From the NCBI RefSeq assembly GCF_019249795.2, contig NZ_CP156891.1, positions 2,446,001 through 2,510,000 of the forward strand: a stretch of DNA of 64,000 nucleotides. Reading direction: 5' to 3'. Under the pieces are notes generated by a model. It did no database searches, was not told where the DNA came from, and saw only the letters and a list, made by a program, of their open reading frames with translations. The stretch is from Segatella copri. Lineage in GTDB: Bacteria; Bacteroidota; Bacteroidia; Bacteroidales; Bacteroidaceae. A program made the position numbers and the translations under genes. Shown here piece after piece: positions 50,971 to 59,971 of this stretch (positions are counted from its first letter, which is position 1; every line of letters starts with the position of its first letter).

Positions 50971-51037
50971 ATATCTTTTATTACTTTTATTCGAAAGTAG
51001 AGACATTTAAGGTGATTTCCTATAAGGGGAACAAAAA

Positions 51038-51065
51038 AGCAGCAAACCGCAAAGGGCTTGCTGCT
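51038..51065 (-). terminator. Terminator of the arginine operon
   Basis: AGCAGCAA and TTGCTGCT pair around a 12-base loop; the run of A on the plus strand gives a T-run on the minus strand. It lies about 65 bases beyond the argD stop. Confidence 0.7.
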
Positions 51066-51131
51066 CACGATAGGAGTGATTCCTATTTCTTTTATGGGTT
51101 GAGTTTTCTTTATATCCTTATCTCAATGGGT

Positions 51132-52274
51132 TTATACTTCCTTCAATACGGTTTCCAATCTTCCGATGAAGTCATCTACATTTTCCTTGGTCAATACCAA
51201 TGGAGGGAGGATACGAAGGATGTTGGTGCCGGCGCAACCGGTGAAGCAGTGCTGCTCGTGGATGAGCTTGCTGCGAACTTCCTTGTGAGGAATGTCGAGT
51301 ACGGCGCCTACCATTAAACCACGGCCACGAACCTCTGTGATGTGGCTGTTGCGCTTCTGCAACTCCTTCAGCTGGGCGATGAGATATTCACCAACCTCAT
51401 GCGCATTCTCTACCAGATTCTCTTTTTCGAAAACATCGAGAACGGCGAGAGCGGCAGTACATGCCAGGTGGTTGCCACCAAAGGTTGTACCCAACTGACC
51501 ATATACAGGAGTAAACTCTGGAGAAATCAATACGCCACCCATAGGGAAACCATTACCGATACCCTTGGCTACGGTGATGAGATCTGGCTTGATGCCCAAC
51601 CACTGGTGTGCAAAGAACTTACCGCTTCTGCCATAACCACACTGGATTTCATCGCAAATCAGGAAGGTGCCGTATTTCTTGCAGGCTGCCTGTAATCCCT
51701 GAGCAAACTCAGGAGTTACCATGTTGCAACCACCTACGCCCTGAATAGCTTCGATGATACAAGCGCATACATCGCCCTTGGCAAGTTCCTTCTCCCAAGC
51801 CTCCAAATCGTTGATAGGAAGATAGGTTACGTGACCATTATCATTGATAGGAGCGATGATCTTAGGATTATTTGTTACCTCTACGGCAAGGGATGTTCTG
51901 CCGTGGAAAGCCTTCTCTATAGAAAGCACGCGGGTTCTTCCGTTGGTGAATGAAGCCAGTTTCAAGGCATTCTCGTTTGCCTCGGCACCAGAGTTGATGA
52001 GGAAGAACTGATAATCTTCATAACCGCTAATCTTGCCCAGACGCTCAGCGAGTTTCACCTGCAACTTGTTGATGACAGAGTTGGAATAGAAACCCAGATT
52101 GTTCAACTGGTTGGTGAGCATCTCCACATAATGAGGATGGCAATGACCGATGCTGATAACGGCATGACCGCCATAGAGGTCGAGGTATTCTTGACCCTTG
52201 TCGTCCCATACCTTGCAGCCCTTACCTTTTACAATATTAATATCGAAAAGAGGATATACGTCGTAAAGTTTCAT
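51132..52274 (-). CDS. argD: Acetyl/succinylornithine aminotransferase
   Basis: A 380-residue class III pyridoxal-phosphate aminotransferase, converting N-acyl-glutamate semialdehyde to N-acylornithine in arginine synthesis. Start at MKLYDVYPLFDINIVKGKG (52274). Features: DLYGGHAVISIGHCHPHYV, FINSGAEANENALKLA, FHGRTSLAVEVT, LICDEIQCGYGRSGKF, and the Schiff-base Lys in ITVAKGIGNGFPMGG. In this phylum the acyl group is probably succinyl. Last gene of the arg operon. Confidence 0.93.
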   Translation of the reverse strand: MKLYDVYPLFDINIVKGKGCKVWDDKGQEYLDLYGGHAVISIGHCHPHYVEMLTNQLNNLGFYSNSVINKLQVKLAERLGKISGYEDYQFFLINSGAEANENALKLASFTNGRTRVLSIEKAFHGRTSLAVEVTNNPKIIAPINDNGHVTYLPINDLEAWEKELAKGDVCACIIEAIQGVGGCNMVTPEFAQGLQAACKKYGTFLICDEIQCGYGRSGKFFAHQWLGIKPDLITVAKGIGNGFPMGGVLISPEFTPVYGQLGTTFGGNHLACTAALAVLDVFEKENLVENAHEVGEYLIAQLKELQKRNSHITEVRGRGLMVGAVLDIPHKEVRSKLIHEQHCFTGCAGTNILRILPPLVLTKENVDDFIGRLETVLKEV

Positions 52275-52383
52275 GTTAAATCTATGTTTTAAGAAAGACA
52301 ACTCATAGAGTTATCTTATTACAAACTATTTTTTATGATAGAAGAACGAATGATTTTTCATCCGTTCTTCCGAATTCTTTTAT

Positions 52384-53385
52384 CTAAAATGCTGATGGCT
52401 TGAGTTTCAAACCTGCTGTCTGGTCGAGACCAAACATGATGTTCATGTTCTGAACAGCCTGACCTACGGCACCCTTCAGAAGATTGTCGATGCAGGAAGT
52501 AATCAGGAGCTTATCGCCATACTTATCCACATGAACCAGGCACTTGTTGGTATTCACCACCTGCTTCAGGTCGATTGCCTTATCCACATAGTGGGTGAAC
52601 TTGGCATCCTTGTAGAACTCCTTGTAACCTGCTACGATTTCCTCGATTGGCTTGTCGGTCTTCACCACTTCTGTAGCGAAGATGCCACGGGCGAAGTCGC
52701 CACGGTAAGGGATGAAGTCGATGGCTGCATCGAGATAACCCTGTGTCTGCTTCAGACTCTCACGAATCTCTGGTACGTGCTGATGGTTGAATGCCTTGTA
52801 GATGCTCATGTTGTTGTTGCGCCATGAGAAATGGGTAGTGGCGCCTGGCTTCTGACCTGCGCCGGTGCTGCCTGTAATGGCGTTGACAGATACATCGCTG
52901 TTGATGAGGCCCATCTTAGCAGCAGGCAACAAACCAAGTTGAATGCAGGTTGCAAAACAACCTGGGTTTGCCACGTGCTGAGCTACGGCTATTTTTGATT
53001 CATTTATTTCTGGAAGACCATATACAAAATCGTGAGCGGCTGGGGTTGGCTGCTGGGTGGCAACCACAGTCTCTGGGGCCAGACGGAAGTCCTGTGCCAA
53101 GTCGATAATCTTCACGTTCTCCGGAACATTGTGCTCCTTCAGGAACGCCTCGCTCTTGCCATGACCGAAGCAGAAGAAGATAACATCTACCTGGTCGAAA
53201 GGCATCTCGGCGGTAAACTTCAAGTCGGTCTCGCCATACAATCCCTCGTGAACCTCAGCCACCAGGTTGCCGGCGTTACTCTCGCTGTTGGCGAATACAA
53301 TCTCTGCCTCTGGATGGTTGATAAGGAGGCGAATCAACTCACCTCCTGTATAACCAGCTGCTCCTAAAATACCTACTTTTACCAT
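52384..53385 (-). CDS. argC: N-acyl-gamma-glutamyl-phosphate reductase
   Basis: A 333-residue enzyme reducing N-acyl-glutamyl phosphate to the semialdehyde. ATG 53385 (MVKVGILGAAGYTGGELIRL) lies one base after the argG stop and starts with the NAD-binding loop. The catalytic Cys is in ANPGCFATCIQLGLLP; GSTGAGQKPGATTHFSWR and HQHVPEI are typical. The absence of argB in this window means the kinase lies elsewhere. Confidence 0.95.
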   Translation of the reverse strand: MVKVGILGAAGYTGGELIRLLINHPEAEIVFANSESNAGNLVAEVHEGLYGETDLKFTAEMPFDQVDVIFFCFGHGKSEAFLKEHNVPENVKIIDLAQDFRLAPETVVATQQPTPAAHDFVYGLPEINESKIAVAQHVANPGCFATCIQLGLLPAAKMGLINSDVSVNAITGSTGAGQKPGATTHFSWRNNNMSIYKAFNHQHVPEIRESLKQTQGYLDAAIDFIPYRGDFARGIFATEVVKTDKPIEEIVAGYKEFYKDAKFTHYVDKAIDLKQVVNTNKCLVHVDKYGDKLLITSCIDNLLKGAVGQAVQNMNIMFGLDQTAGLKLKPSAF

Positions 53386-53386
53386 A

Positions 53387-54589
53387 TTATCTTTCCTCAT
53401 TAGGGTGCATACCATAATAAACACGGAGTGGGGTAGAGCTTACCTTGATGAAGCCCTTTGCATCCTCGGCTGTCCAACCGTGCTGCATCTCACCATACTC
53501 ACCGAGCTTAGACTTGGTCAAATCGTCTGGTGAATCGACACCAACAGTCTGGAAACTGTATGGACGGAGTTTCAGGATAGCTGTACCGTTTACGTTGCGC
53601 TGAGAAGAAGTCAGCATCGCTTCGATATCCGGCATTACTGGCTCCAGGTACTGACTCTCGTGGAGGAACATTCCGTACCAGTTGCCTACCTGATCCTTCC
53701 AATACTGCTGCCACTTGCTCAATGTGCTCTTCTCCAACAGGCGGTGAGCCTCGATGATGAGCTTAGGAGCCGCAGCCTCGAAAGCTACACGACCCTTGAT
53801 ACCGATGATGGTGTCACCCACGTTGCAGTCGCGACCGATGGCGTAAGAAGCACCAATCTCCTCAATCTTCTGGATGGCAGCAATCTTATCATCAAACTTC
53901 TCGCCGTTGACAGCCACAATCTCACCCTTCTCGAAGGTAATCTTCAGTTCAGCCTCTTCTTCCTTGGCAGTAACGTGCTTCAGGTAAGCCTCCTCAGGAA
54001 GACCCTGGGTTGGGTCGAGAATCTCACCGCCGCAGATACTGGTTCCCCAGATACCTACGTTATAAGAATACTTCAACTTGGTGAAGTCTGCAAAGAAGCC
54101 GTGCTCGTTCAAATAATCAACCTCCTCCTTACGAGAAAGCGCCTTGTCACGAGTCAATGTGATGATCTCTACACCAGGAGCCATTACCAGGAAGGTCATG
54201 TCGAAACGAATCTGGTCGTTGCCGGCACCTGTACTTCCGTGAGCGATAGCATCTGCACCAATCTCCTTGGCGTAACGAGCGATGGCGATAGCCTGGAAGA
54301 TACGCTCTGAAGATACAGAGATAGGGTAGCAGTTGTTGCGGAGCACATTACCGAAAATCATGTATTTCAATGATTTCTCATAATATTCGTGGGTAACGTC
54401 GAGAGTGACGTATGCCTTGGCGCCCAACTTATATGCGTTCTCCTCGTTGTTCTTCAACTGCTCGGCAGAGAAACCACCTGTGTTAGCGCATGCTGCATAA
54501 ACATCCCAGCCATCCTGGGTCAACTTCATTACTGTGTATGATGTATCGAGACCGCCGCTAAAAGCGACTACAACTTTTTTATTTGCCAT
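53387..54589 (-). CDS. argG: Argininosuccinate synthase
   Basis: A 400-residue ATP-dependent ligase joining citrulline and aspartate. It begins KKVVVAFSGGLDTSYTVMKL (PP-loop SGGLDTS), then AHGSTGAGNDQIRFD and the NVGIWGTSICG region, with a normal C-terminal oligomerisation helix. In the operon it follows the GNAT gene and precedes argC by one base. Confidence 0.96.
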   Translation of the reverse strand: MANKKVVVAFSGGLDTSYTVMKLTQDGWDVYAACANTGGFSAEQLKNNEENAYKLGAKAYVTLDVTHEYYEKSLKYMIFGNVLRNNCYPISVSSERIFQAIAIARYAKEIGADAIAHGSTGAGNDQIRFDMTFLVMAPGVEIITLTRDKALSRKEEVDYLNEHGFFADFTKLKYSYNVGIWGTSICGGEILDPTQGLPEEAYLKHVTAKEEEAELKITFEKGEIVAVNGEKFDDKIAAIQKIEEIGASYAIGRDCNVGDTIIGIKGRVAFEAAAPKLIIEAHRLLEKSTLSKWQQYWKDQVGNWYGMFLHESQYLEPVMPDIEAMLTSSQRNVNGTAILKLRPYSFQTVGVDSPDDLTKSKLGEYGEMQHGWTAEDAKGFIKVSSTPLRVYYGMHPNEER

Positions 54590-54662
54590 TTTATTTTATG
54601 TTTAATATGGATGAATAATATTTAGATGGCATTCTTGCCAACACCTTATTATATATAAGGAT

Positions 54663-55274
54663 TTAGATTTCTGCAGAAGGACCGTCAATCTTGCGGATTC
54701 TCTCAATCACTTCCTGAGGAAGCTTGATAGGCAGATGCTCCTCTGGGTCGAAGAGCATGGCGGTGCAGATGCAGTATTTGCGGTTGGTACGATGGAGGAC
54801 ATCCACGTTGATGCAACCCTCGCAACCACGCCAGAATGACTCATCATCGGTCAGGTCGGCGAAAGTAACAGGAAGATAACCCAGCTGGGTGTTCATCTTC
54901 ATGACAGCCGAACCGGATGTCAAAGAGAAAATCTTGGCATGAGGCCATCGCTGTCGGGCAAGCGTAAAGGTAAGGTTCTTGATACGCTTAGCCAATCCCA
55001 AACCACGGAAGTCTGGGTGAACGATCAAACCTGATGTGGTAACATAGTGCTTGTTGCCCCATGTTTCGATGTAGCTGAAACCTGCGAACTTTTCGCCCTG
55101 GAGTGCGATGACCGCCTTGGCTTCGCGCATCTTGGTGGCAACATACTCTGGTGAACGCTTGGCGATACCAGAACCACGCTTCTTTGCAGCTTCTGCAATT
55201 GTAGTCAGAATGGTGTCGATGTACTTGATGTGACTTTCGTCAGCCACCATTACTTTAACTTCTGCTTCTTCCAT
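54663..55274 (-). CDS. GNAT acetyltransferase family protein in the arg operon
   Basis: A 203-residue GNAT protein. The acyl-CoA-binding loop is VHPDFRGLGLAKRIKNLTF (RxxGxG-like), followed by LTSGSAVMKMNTQLGYLPV. The C-terminal part contains CEGCINVD and KYCICTAMLFDP, four Cys that could bind metal. Located between argR and argG, it is a good candidate for the missing first enzyme (N-acylglutamate synthase, probably succinyl-specific in this phylum). This is inferred from context. Confidence 0.75.
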   Translation of the reverse strand: MEEAEVKVMVADESHIKYIDTILTTIAEAAKKRGSGIAKRSPEYVATKMREAKAVIALQGEKFAGFSYIETWGNKHYVTTSGLIVHPDFRGLGLAKRIKNLTFTLARQRWPHAKIFSLTSGSAVMKMNTQLGYLPVTFADLTDDESFWRGCEGCINVDVLHRTNRKYCICTAMLFDPEEHLPIKLPQEVIERIRKIDGPSAEI

Positions 55275-55342
55275 TTTTTCTCTTCTATCTTAAAATGTTT
55301 TTGTTTTAATATTCTTTCTTTATATATAATCAAGGTGTATGT

Positions 55343-55359
55343 TTTGCATAAAAATTCAA
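55343..55359 (-). promoter_or_regulatory. ARG-box-like site upstream of GNAT-argGCD
   Basis: TTTGCATAAAAATTCAA resembles the consensus operator half-sites (TNTGNATWWWWATNCANA) bound by ArgR. It lies in the 90-base gap between argR and the GNAT gene, so ArgR probably represses the downstream genes here. Confidence 0.55.
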
Positions 55360-55364
55360 CCACC

Positions 55365-55853
55365 TTATACATATTTATGGTGAACGTCTGGAATTACCTC
55401 TGCTAGTGCATTGATGATTTCCTCTTCTGTGGTACCTTTCTTTTTAACAAGAAAGATCGTGTCGTCACCGGCGATGGTTCCAAGAATTTGAGAAATATCA
55501 CTATTGTCTATGTTATAGGCAATGCTGCTTGCATATCCCGGACGTGTTTTGATCACGACCATGTTCCCGGAGAAGTTGATTGATTGGAATCCGGTATTCA
55601 CCATCATCTTGCTCACTGGAATATGGTTTGATACTCTCTTATATAATGTATCATTGGGCAGGACATACGCATATTTTCCACTCGAAGATGCTGCCTTTGC
55701 TACCTTGAGCAGTTTTAAGTCACGGCTCAATGTAGCTTGCGTAATCTTAAAGCCTTCTTTGTGAAGAGCCTCCAAAAGTTGGTCTTGCGAACTCAACTCC
55801 TGACTTGATATAAGCATCTTCAAAGTTTCCAATCTGCTATTCTTTGCCTTCAT
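55365..55853 (-). CDS. argR: Arginine repressor
   Basis: A 162-residue ArgR/AhrC-family regulator; start MKAKNSRLETLKMLISSQEL at 55853. The N-terminal winged helix contains SSQDQLLEALHKEGFKITQA and TLSRDLKLLKVAK; the C-terminal oligomerisation and arginine-binding domain contains VVIKTRPGYASSIAYNID and LGTIAGDDTIFLV. It heads the arg operon; ARG-like boxes lie on both sides, so it is probably self-regulated. Confidence 0.95.
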   Translation of the reverse strand: MKAKNSRLETLKMLISSQELSSQDQLLEALHKEGFKITQATLSRDLKLLKVAKAASSSGKYAYVLPNDTLYKRVSNHIPVSKMMVNTGFQSINFSGNMVVIKTRPGYASSIAYNIDNSDISQILGTIAGDDTIFLVKKKGTTEEEIINALAEVIPDVHHKYV

Positions 55854-55882
55854 ATGCTGTATTTTTATTCGTTTAACGGCTG

Positions 55883-55990
55883 CAAAATTACAATATATTT
55901 TGTAAATAACCAAATAAAATGAAAGAAAAATGCATAAAATAACATTATTTTGTCTTTTGTTATGCATAAACATGGAATAAATATGCATGT
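55883..55990 (-). promoter_or_regulatory. argR promoter and upstream ARG-like boxes
   Basis: On the minus strand a -7 TAATTTTG (55883-55890) and -33 TTTG (55911-55914) are 20 bases apart. Upstream, ATGCATAAAATAACATT, TTATGCATAAACATG and ATATGCAT between 55929 and 55990 resemble ARG boxes. Confidence 0.55.
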
Positions 55991-56184
55991 ATTGCCTTCT
56001 TTCATACAAATATTTTACACTTGGCTTTTGATGCAGAATAGCCTTTTTATCCATTTTAAGCTAATTATTGTAAATTATTGAAAAAAAGTCTACGAAAACC
56101 ACATCGGTTCAATTAGTTTTTGTTATCTTTGCAGACACAATTCTTAGATTATAATCAACTTAATATAAAATAAACCTCTAGAAG

Positions 56185-56324
56185 ATGGAAAAAATGAATG
56201 TTAAACCAGCAGAAGGTAAGCTGGGAATCTTGGTTGTTGGTTGTGGCGCAGTAGCTACTACCTTCATGACCGGTGTTTTCATGACTCGTAAGGGACTTGC
56301 TAAGCCAGTAGGTTCAATGACTCA
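56185..56324 (+). pseudogene. ino1: myo-inositol-1-phosphate synthase, 5' fragment cut by the IS
   Basis: The first 46 codons and part of the next of inositol-3-phosphate synthase, starting MEKMNVKPAEGKLGIL and including the NAD-binding glycine region VVGCGAVATTF. The frame runs into IS DNA and stops at 56353-56355 after nine foreign residues (PQFGIRNSA). The 3' part resumes at 57484. A TATCTTTG at 56124-56131 is its probable -7 element. Confidence 0.92.
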
Positions 56325-57483
56325 ACCTCAGTTCGGGATAAGAAATAGTGCCTAAAAAAGTTGGTAATCTCCGATATTTTTTGTATCTTTGTAGTTGAAA
56401 TCCAATTAGTTACAAACATAAAAAGATATCATTATGGAGATTACCAAGGACAAAGTTACAGAATTATTTTGTATTATTGATGAATTTTACAAAGTTTTTG
56501 ATGCTGAAAATGCAGGAAAATTGCTTTTGGGTGAAGATGGAGTAAAGCGCAGACGACGTAAAGCCTCTTTATCTGATAGTGAAATCATGACGATTTTGCT
56601 GTATTTCCATTTCGGCTCGTTCCGAAACTTCAAGCATTATTACCTATTCTTTATTAGAGGAACTTTGAAGTCATATTTTCCAAATGCGGTGTCTTATAAC
56701 CGTTTTGTAGAACTTGAAAGTCGCGTATTCTTCCCTCTCATGTTCTTCCTGAATCTCCGTGCTTTTGGCAGATGTACAGGTATAACCTTTGTTGATTCAA
56801 CCATGATACCAATATGCCACAATCTCAGGCGTTATGCCAACAAAGTGTTCAAAGGCATTGCCACAAACGGAAAGGGAACAATGGGATGGTGTCATGGGTT
56901 CAAGCTACATCTGGCTTGTAATGATAGAGGTGAGATAATTGCTTTTGTTCTCACTGGTGCAAACGTTAGCGACAAAGATCCAACGGTATTCGATGTGTTG
57001 GCTAAACGTCTGTATGGTAAGCTGTTTGCAGATAAAGGATATATCTCGCAAAAACTCTTCGATTCGCTTTTTGAGGAAGGCATCCAGTTGGTAACAGGAC
57101 TGAGAGTGAACATGAAGAACAAACTAATGCCGTTCTATGACAAGATGATGCTACGCAAAAGATACATCATTGAAACGATTAATGACCTGTTGAAAAATAC
57201 GGCTCAGATAGTACATTCACGTCACAGGTCTGTTGCGAATTTCATCATAAATATTATTTCTGCATTAGGGGCATACTGTTTCTTTGACAACAAGCCCAAG
57301 GCACTTACTGGATACGTTATCGAAGATACGAAACAGCTTAGTCTTTTCTAACATTGCATATTTTACATGAGGATTTTGTCTCAGCAACCATCCAAGATAT
57401 ATAGATGGTTGCCAAGCCTCTGTGTCCCTTATATAAAAACATTATAAAGCCTTTAGATAGAGCTCGTTATCCCGAACTGAGGT
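56325..57483 (+). mobile_element. IS982-family insertion sequence, 1159 bp, with 8-bp target duplication
   Basis: A complete element: terminal inverted repeats ACCTCAGTTCGGGATAA and TTATCCCGAACTGAGGT (17 of 17 bases), one transposase gene, and target duplication ATGACTCA at 56317-56324 and 57484-57491. Ends beginning ACC are typical of IS982. Identical ends and duplication and an intact transposase suggest recent insertion. It splits ino1. Confidence 0.92.
56434..57351 (+). CDS. IS982-family transposase
   Basis: A 305-residue DDE transposase. The catalytic residues are visible as Asp in TFVDSTMIPICHN, Asp in KLFADKGYISQKL and Glu in YIIETINDLLK; KLHLACNDRGEI and ITFVDST are typical of IS982/DDE_Tnp_1-like enzymes. 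Full length and intact. A -7 TATCTTTG (56384-56391) with TTGG 19 bases upstream, inside the left end of the element, would drive it. Confidence 0.93.
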   Translation: MEITKDKVTELFCIIDEFYKVFDAENAGKLLLGEDGVKRRRRKASLSDSEIMTILLYFHFGSFRNFKHYYLFFIRGTLKSYFPNAVSYNRFVELESRVFFPLMFFLNLRAFGRCTGITFVDSTMIPICHNLRRYANKVFKGIATNGKGTMGWCHGFKLHLACNDRGEIIAFVLTGANVSDKDPTVFDVLAKRLYGKLFADKGYISQKLFDSLFEEGIQLVTGLRVNMKNKLMPFYDKMMLRKRYIIETINDLLKNTAQIVHSRHRSVANFIINIISALGAYCFFDNKPKALTGYVIEDTKQLSLF

Positions 57484-58680
57484 ATGACTCAGTACGACAA
57501 GATTCGTGTTGGCAAGGGTGCAGACAAGAAATATTTGCACTACAAGGACATCGTTCCTCTTGCAGACCTTAATGATATCGTATTCGGTACTTGGGATGTT
57601 TATCCGCAGAATGCTTATCAGGCAGCTATGTATGCTGAGGTATTGAAGGAGAAAGATATCAATCCTGTACGCGAGGAGTTGGAGAAGGTAGTACCAATGA
57701 AGGCTGCTTTCGACAAGAACTATGCAAAGCGTCTTGATGGCGATAATGTGAAGGATTGCAAGACCCGCTGGGAGATGGTAGAGGCTCTTCGTCAGGATAT
57801 CCGCGACTTCAAGGAGAAGAACGGTTGTGCCCGTATCGTTGTTATCTGGGCAGCATCTACCGAAATCTACGTTCCTGTAGATATGGAGATTCATGGTACA
57901 TTGGCAGCACTTGAGGCTGCAATGAAGGCTGACGACCGCCAGCATGTAGCTCCATCCATGTGCTACGCTTATGCTGCTTTGACAGAGGGTGCTCCTTTCA
58001 TCATGGGTGCTCCTAATACAACTGTTGATATTCCTGCTATGTGGGAACTCGCAGAGAAGACCAAAATGCCTATCGCCGGTAAGGACTTCAAGACAGGCCA
58101 GACTCTTGTCAAGAGTGGCTTCGCTCCTATAATCGGTACCCGTTGTCTCGGCTTGAATGGCTGGTTCTCTACCAATATTCTCGGCAATCGTGATGGTCTC
58201 GTTCTCGATGAACCAGCTAATTTCCATACCAAGGAGGTTAGTAAACTCTCTACTCTTGAGACAATCCTGAAACCGGAAGCTCAGCCAGATCTCTATGGTC
58301 ATGGTAACGATGAAGATACTCAGTACTATCACAAGGTACGTATCAACTATTATCCACCTCGTAACGATAACAAGGAGGGTTGGGATAATATCGATATCTT
58401 CGGCTGGATGGGTTACCCAATGCAGATTAAGATTAACTTCCTCTGCCGCGACTCTATCCTTGCTGCTCCATTGCTGCTCGACCTTACATTGTTGAGCGAT
58501 CTTGCTGCTCGTGCAGGCCGTTTCGGAACCCAGCGTTTCTTGAGTTTCTTCCTCAAGGCACCTATGCACGATTATACTAAGGGTGAAGAGCCTGTGAACC
58601 ATCTCTACCAGCAGTACACGATGCTGAAGAATGCTATCCGTGAGATGGGTGGTTACGAGGCCGATGAGGAAATCGACTAA
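57484..58680 (+). pseudogene. ino1: myo-inositol-1-phosphate synthase, 3' fragment
   Basis: This 398-codon open frame is the rest of inositol-3-phosphate synthase, which cyclises glucose 6-phosphate to inositol 3-phosphate. It contains MGAPNTTVDIPAM, the conserved SGFAPIIGTRCLGLNGWFST split by short loops, NILGNRDGL and IDIFGWMGYPMQIKINFLCRDS parts. The ATG of the target duplication gives it a potential start, but it lacks the N-terminal NAD-binding glycine loop, so activity is unlikely. Otherwise undamaged, supporting a recent event. Confidence 0.9.
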
Positions 58681-58736
58681 TTAGGTTATTTCATTTAATA
58701 CTACACCTTATTATATAAGGCATTAATTTATATCAT

Positions 58737-58785
58737 GGCACACCTTTGGAATGTTAGAATATCTTTCCATAGGTGTGCCTTTTTG
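58737..58785 (+). terminator. ino1 terminator
   Basis: GGCACACCT pairs with AGGTGTGCC around a 25-base region, followed by TTTTTG. A minus-strand copy of the TATAATAAGG motif lies just upstream (58706-58715). Confidence 0.75.
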
Positions 58786-58807
58786 TTTATTTATATAGAA
58801 AGTAGAC

Positions 58808-59687
58808 ATGGATTCGGTAACGAGTTTTATTTATGGTATGAGCATGATGTTCTTCTCCATGATGGCTTTCCTGTTTTGGAGAAAAGGAAAGGAGATGCTC
58901 TTTCGGATGATTATGTGGCTCATGATCGTGGTCGACCTGCAGTTGGTAAAGGACATGGTTTTCTTTCTGATTTATGGTTTTGACAACGAGCATGCGTGGT
59001 ATCTTACGTCTTCGTTGGATATGATGATTATTCCGTTCTACAGCTTTGTATTGATGGACCTGGTGAAGCCGGGCTGGTTCAGATGGCTGAAAGCTTTAAT
59101 GCTGGAATTGCCTTTCCTCTTGTTGCCGGTGTTCTATATTTTTACCCATAATATCATCTGGTTTTATGTGCTTTCTGTCTGGGGAGCCATTTATGGATGC
59201 TGAGCTGTTTCGTTATTAAAGTGGATTACGACAATATCTATATGGTAAGCTCTCTGATACTCTGGATGCTGATAGATTATTTTGTTTATAGGCATGAGTC
59301 AGTGATAGAAGAGTTGAGCGATATTGAAATTGTACCGTTAGAGCAGAACGAAGTTGATGTTTCGGGGATGGCTGCTGAGGTGCAGCGGTTGTTCGAGGAA
59401 GATTAAATCTATCTCAATCCGAAACTGAAATTGTCTGATGTGGCGCTGGCTGCTGGTACGAACCGTACTTATCTGAGTCGCTATTTTAACCGGCAGAATG
59501 GGTAGACGTTTTATGATTATGTGAATACTTATCGTATATAATATGCAGAGAAATTGTTGAAGTCAACGAACTATCCTTTGCCGGAAATCGCCATCAAATC
59601 GGGATTCAATTCTATTTCTACGTTTAGAAGAGTATTTTTTTTGCCTCTTTTGGTTGCTCTCCTAATAAATATAGAGTAAATGCATAA
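58808..59687 (+). pseudogene. AraC-type membrane regulator, multiply disrupted
   Basis: The intact ancestor was a protein with an N-terminal membrane domain (MDSVTSFIYGMSMMFFSMMA and later hydrophobic stretches) and a C-terminal AraC helix-turn-helix (SDVALAAGTNRTYLSRYFN, PEIAIKSGFNSISTFRRVF, GCSPNKYRVNA). Lesions: a frameshift near 59200, in-frame stops at 59404 (TAA), 59503 (TAG) and 59539 (TAA), and a length change in the T8 tract at 59635-59642. The two shorter frames (58808-59203, 59197-59406) are parts of it. Confidence 0.88.
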
Positions 59688-59879
59688 GTTGTTGGTGTAT
59701 AGGTAGTTTATAAAAATCAGCGGCACACTGAAAAATGTCAAAAGACACTTTTTGTCTATTTGAAACTTATTTTTACTATTTTGAAACCATGGTTCTCGAT
59801 TTTTTTCTATCTTTGCACCATAGAATTTTTTGAAGAGAATATAACTCTAGCATTTACCTTTTCTAGGAATTAAAAAAAT

Positions 59880-59917
59880 AAAGGTTGGCCAACCCGTTGA
59901 GGGCAAGCCAACCTTTC
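59880..59917. terminator. Hairpin downstream of the Bax-inhibitor gene
   Basis: AAAGGTTGGC and GCCAACCTTT form a 10-bp stem. The flanking T- and A-rich sequence allows termination in both directions, mainly for the minus-strand gene at 59972. The gap 59688-59879 has a -7-like TATCTTTG near 59809 but no gene. Confidence 0.7.
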
Positions 59918-59971
59918 TCGTTATGTATGTTATTCTTTGTTTTTTTACTTTATTCCCGGTTCTCGTTTTCA

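Noticed and set aside
57442-58602. 386-codon frame antisense to the ino1 fragment
   Set aside because: The plus strand encodes clear inositol-phosphate synthase; the antisense frame extends into the IS end and has no family features.
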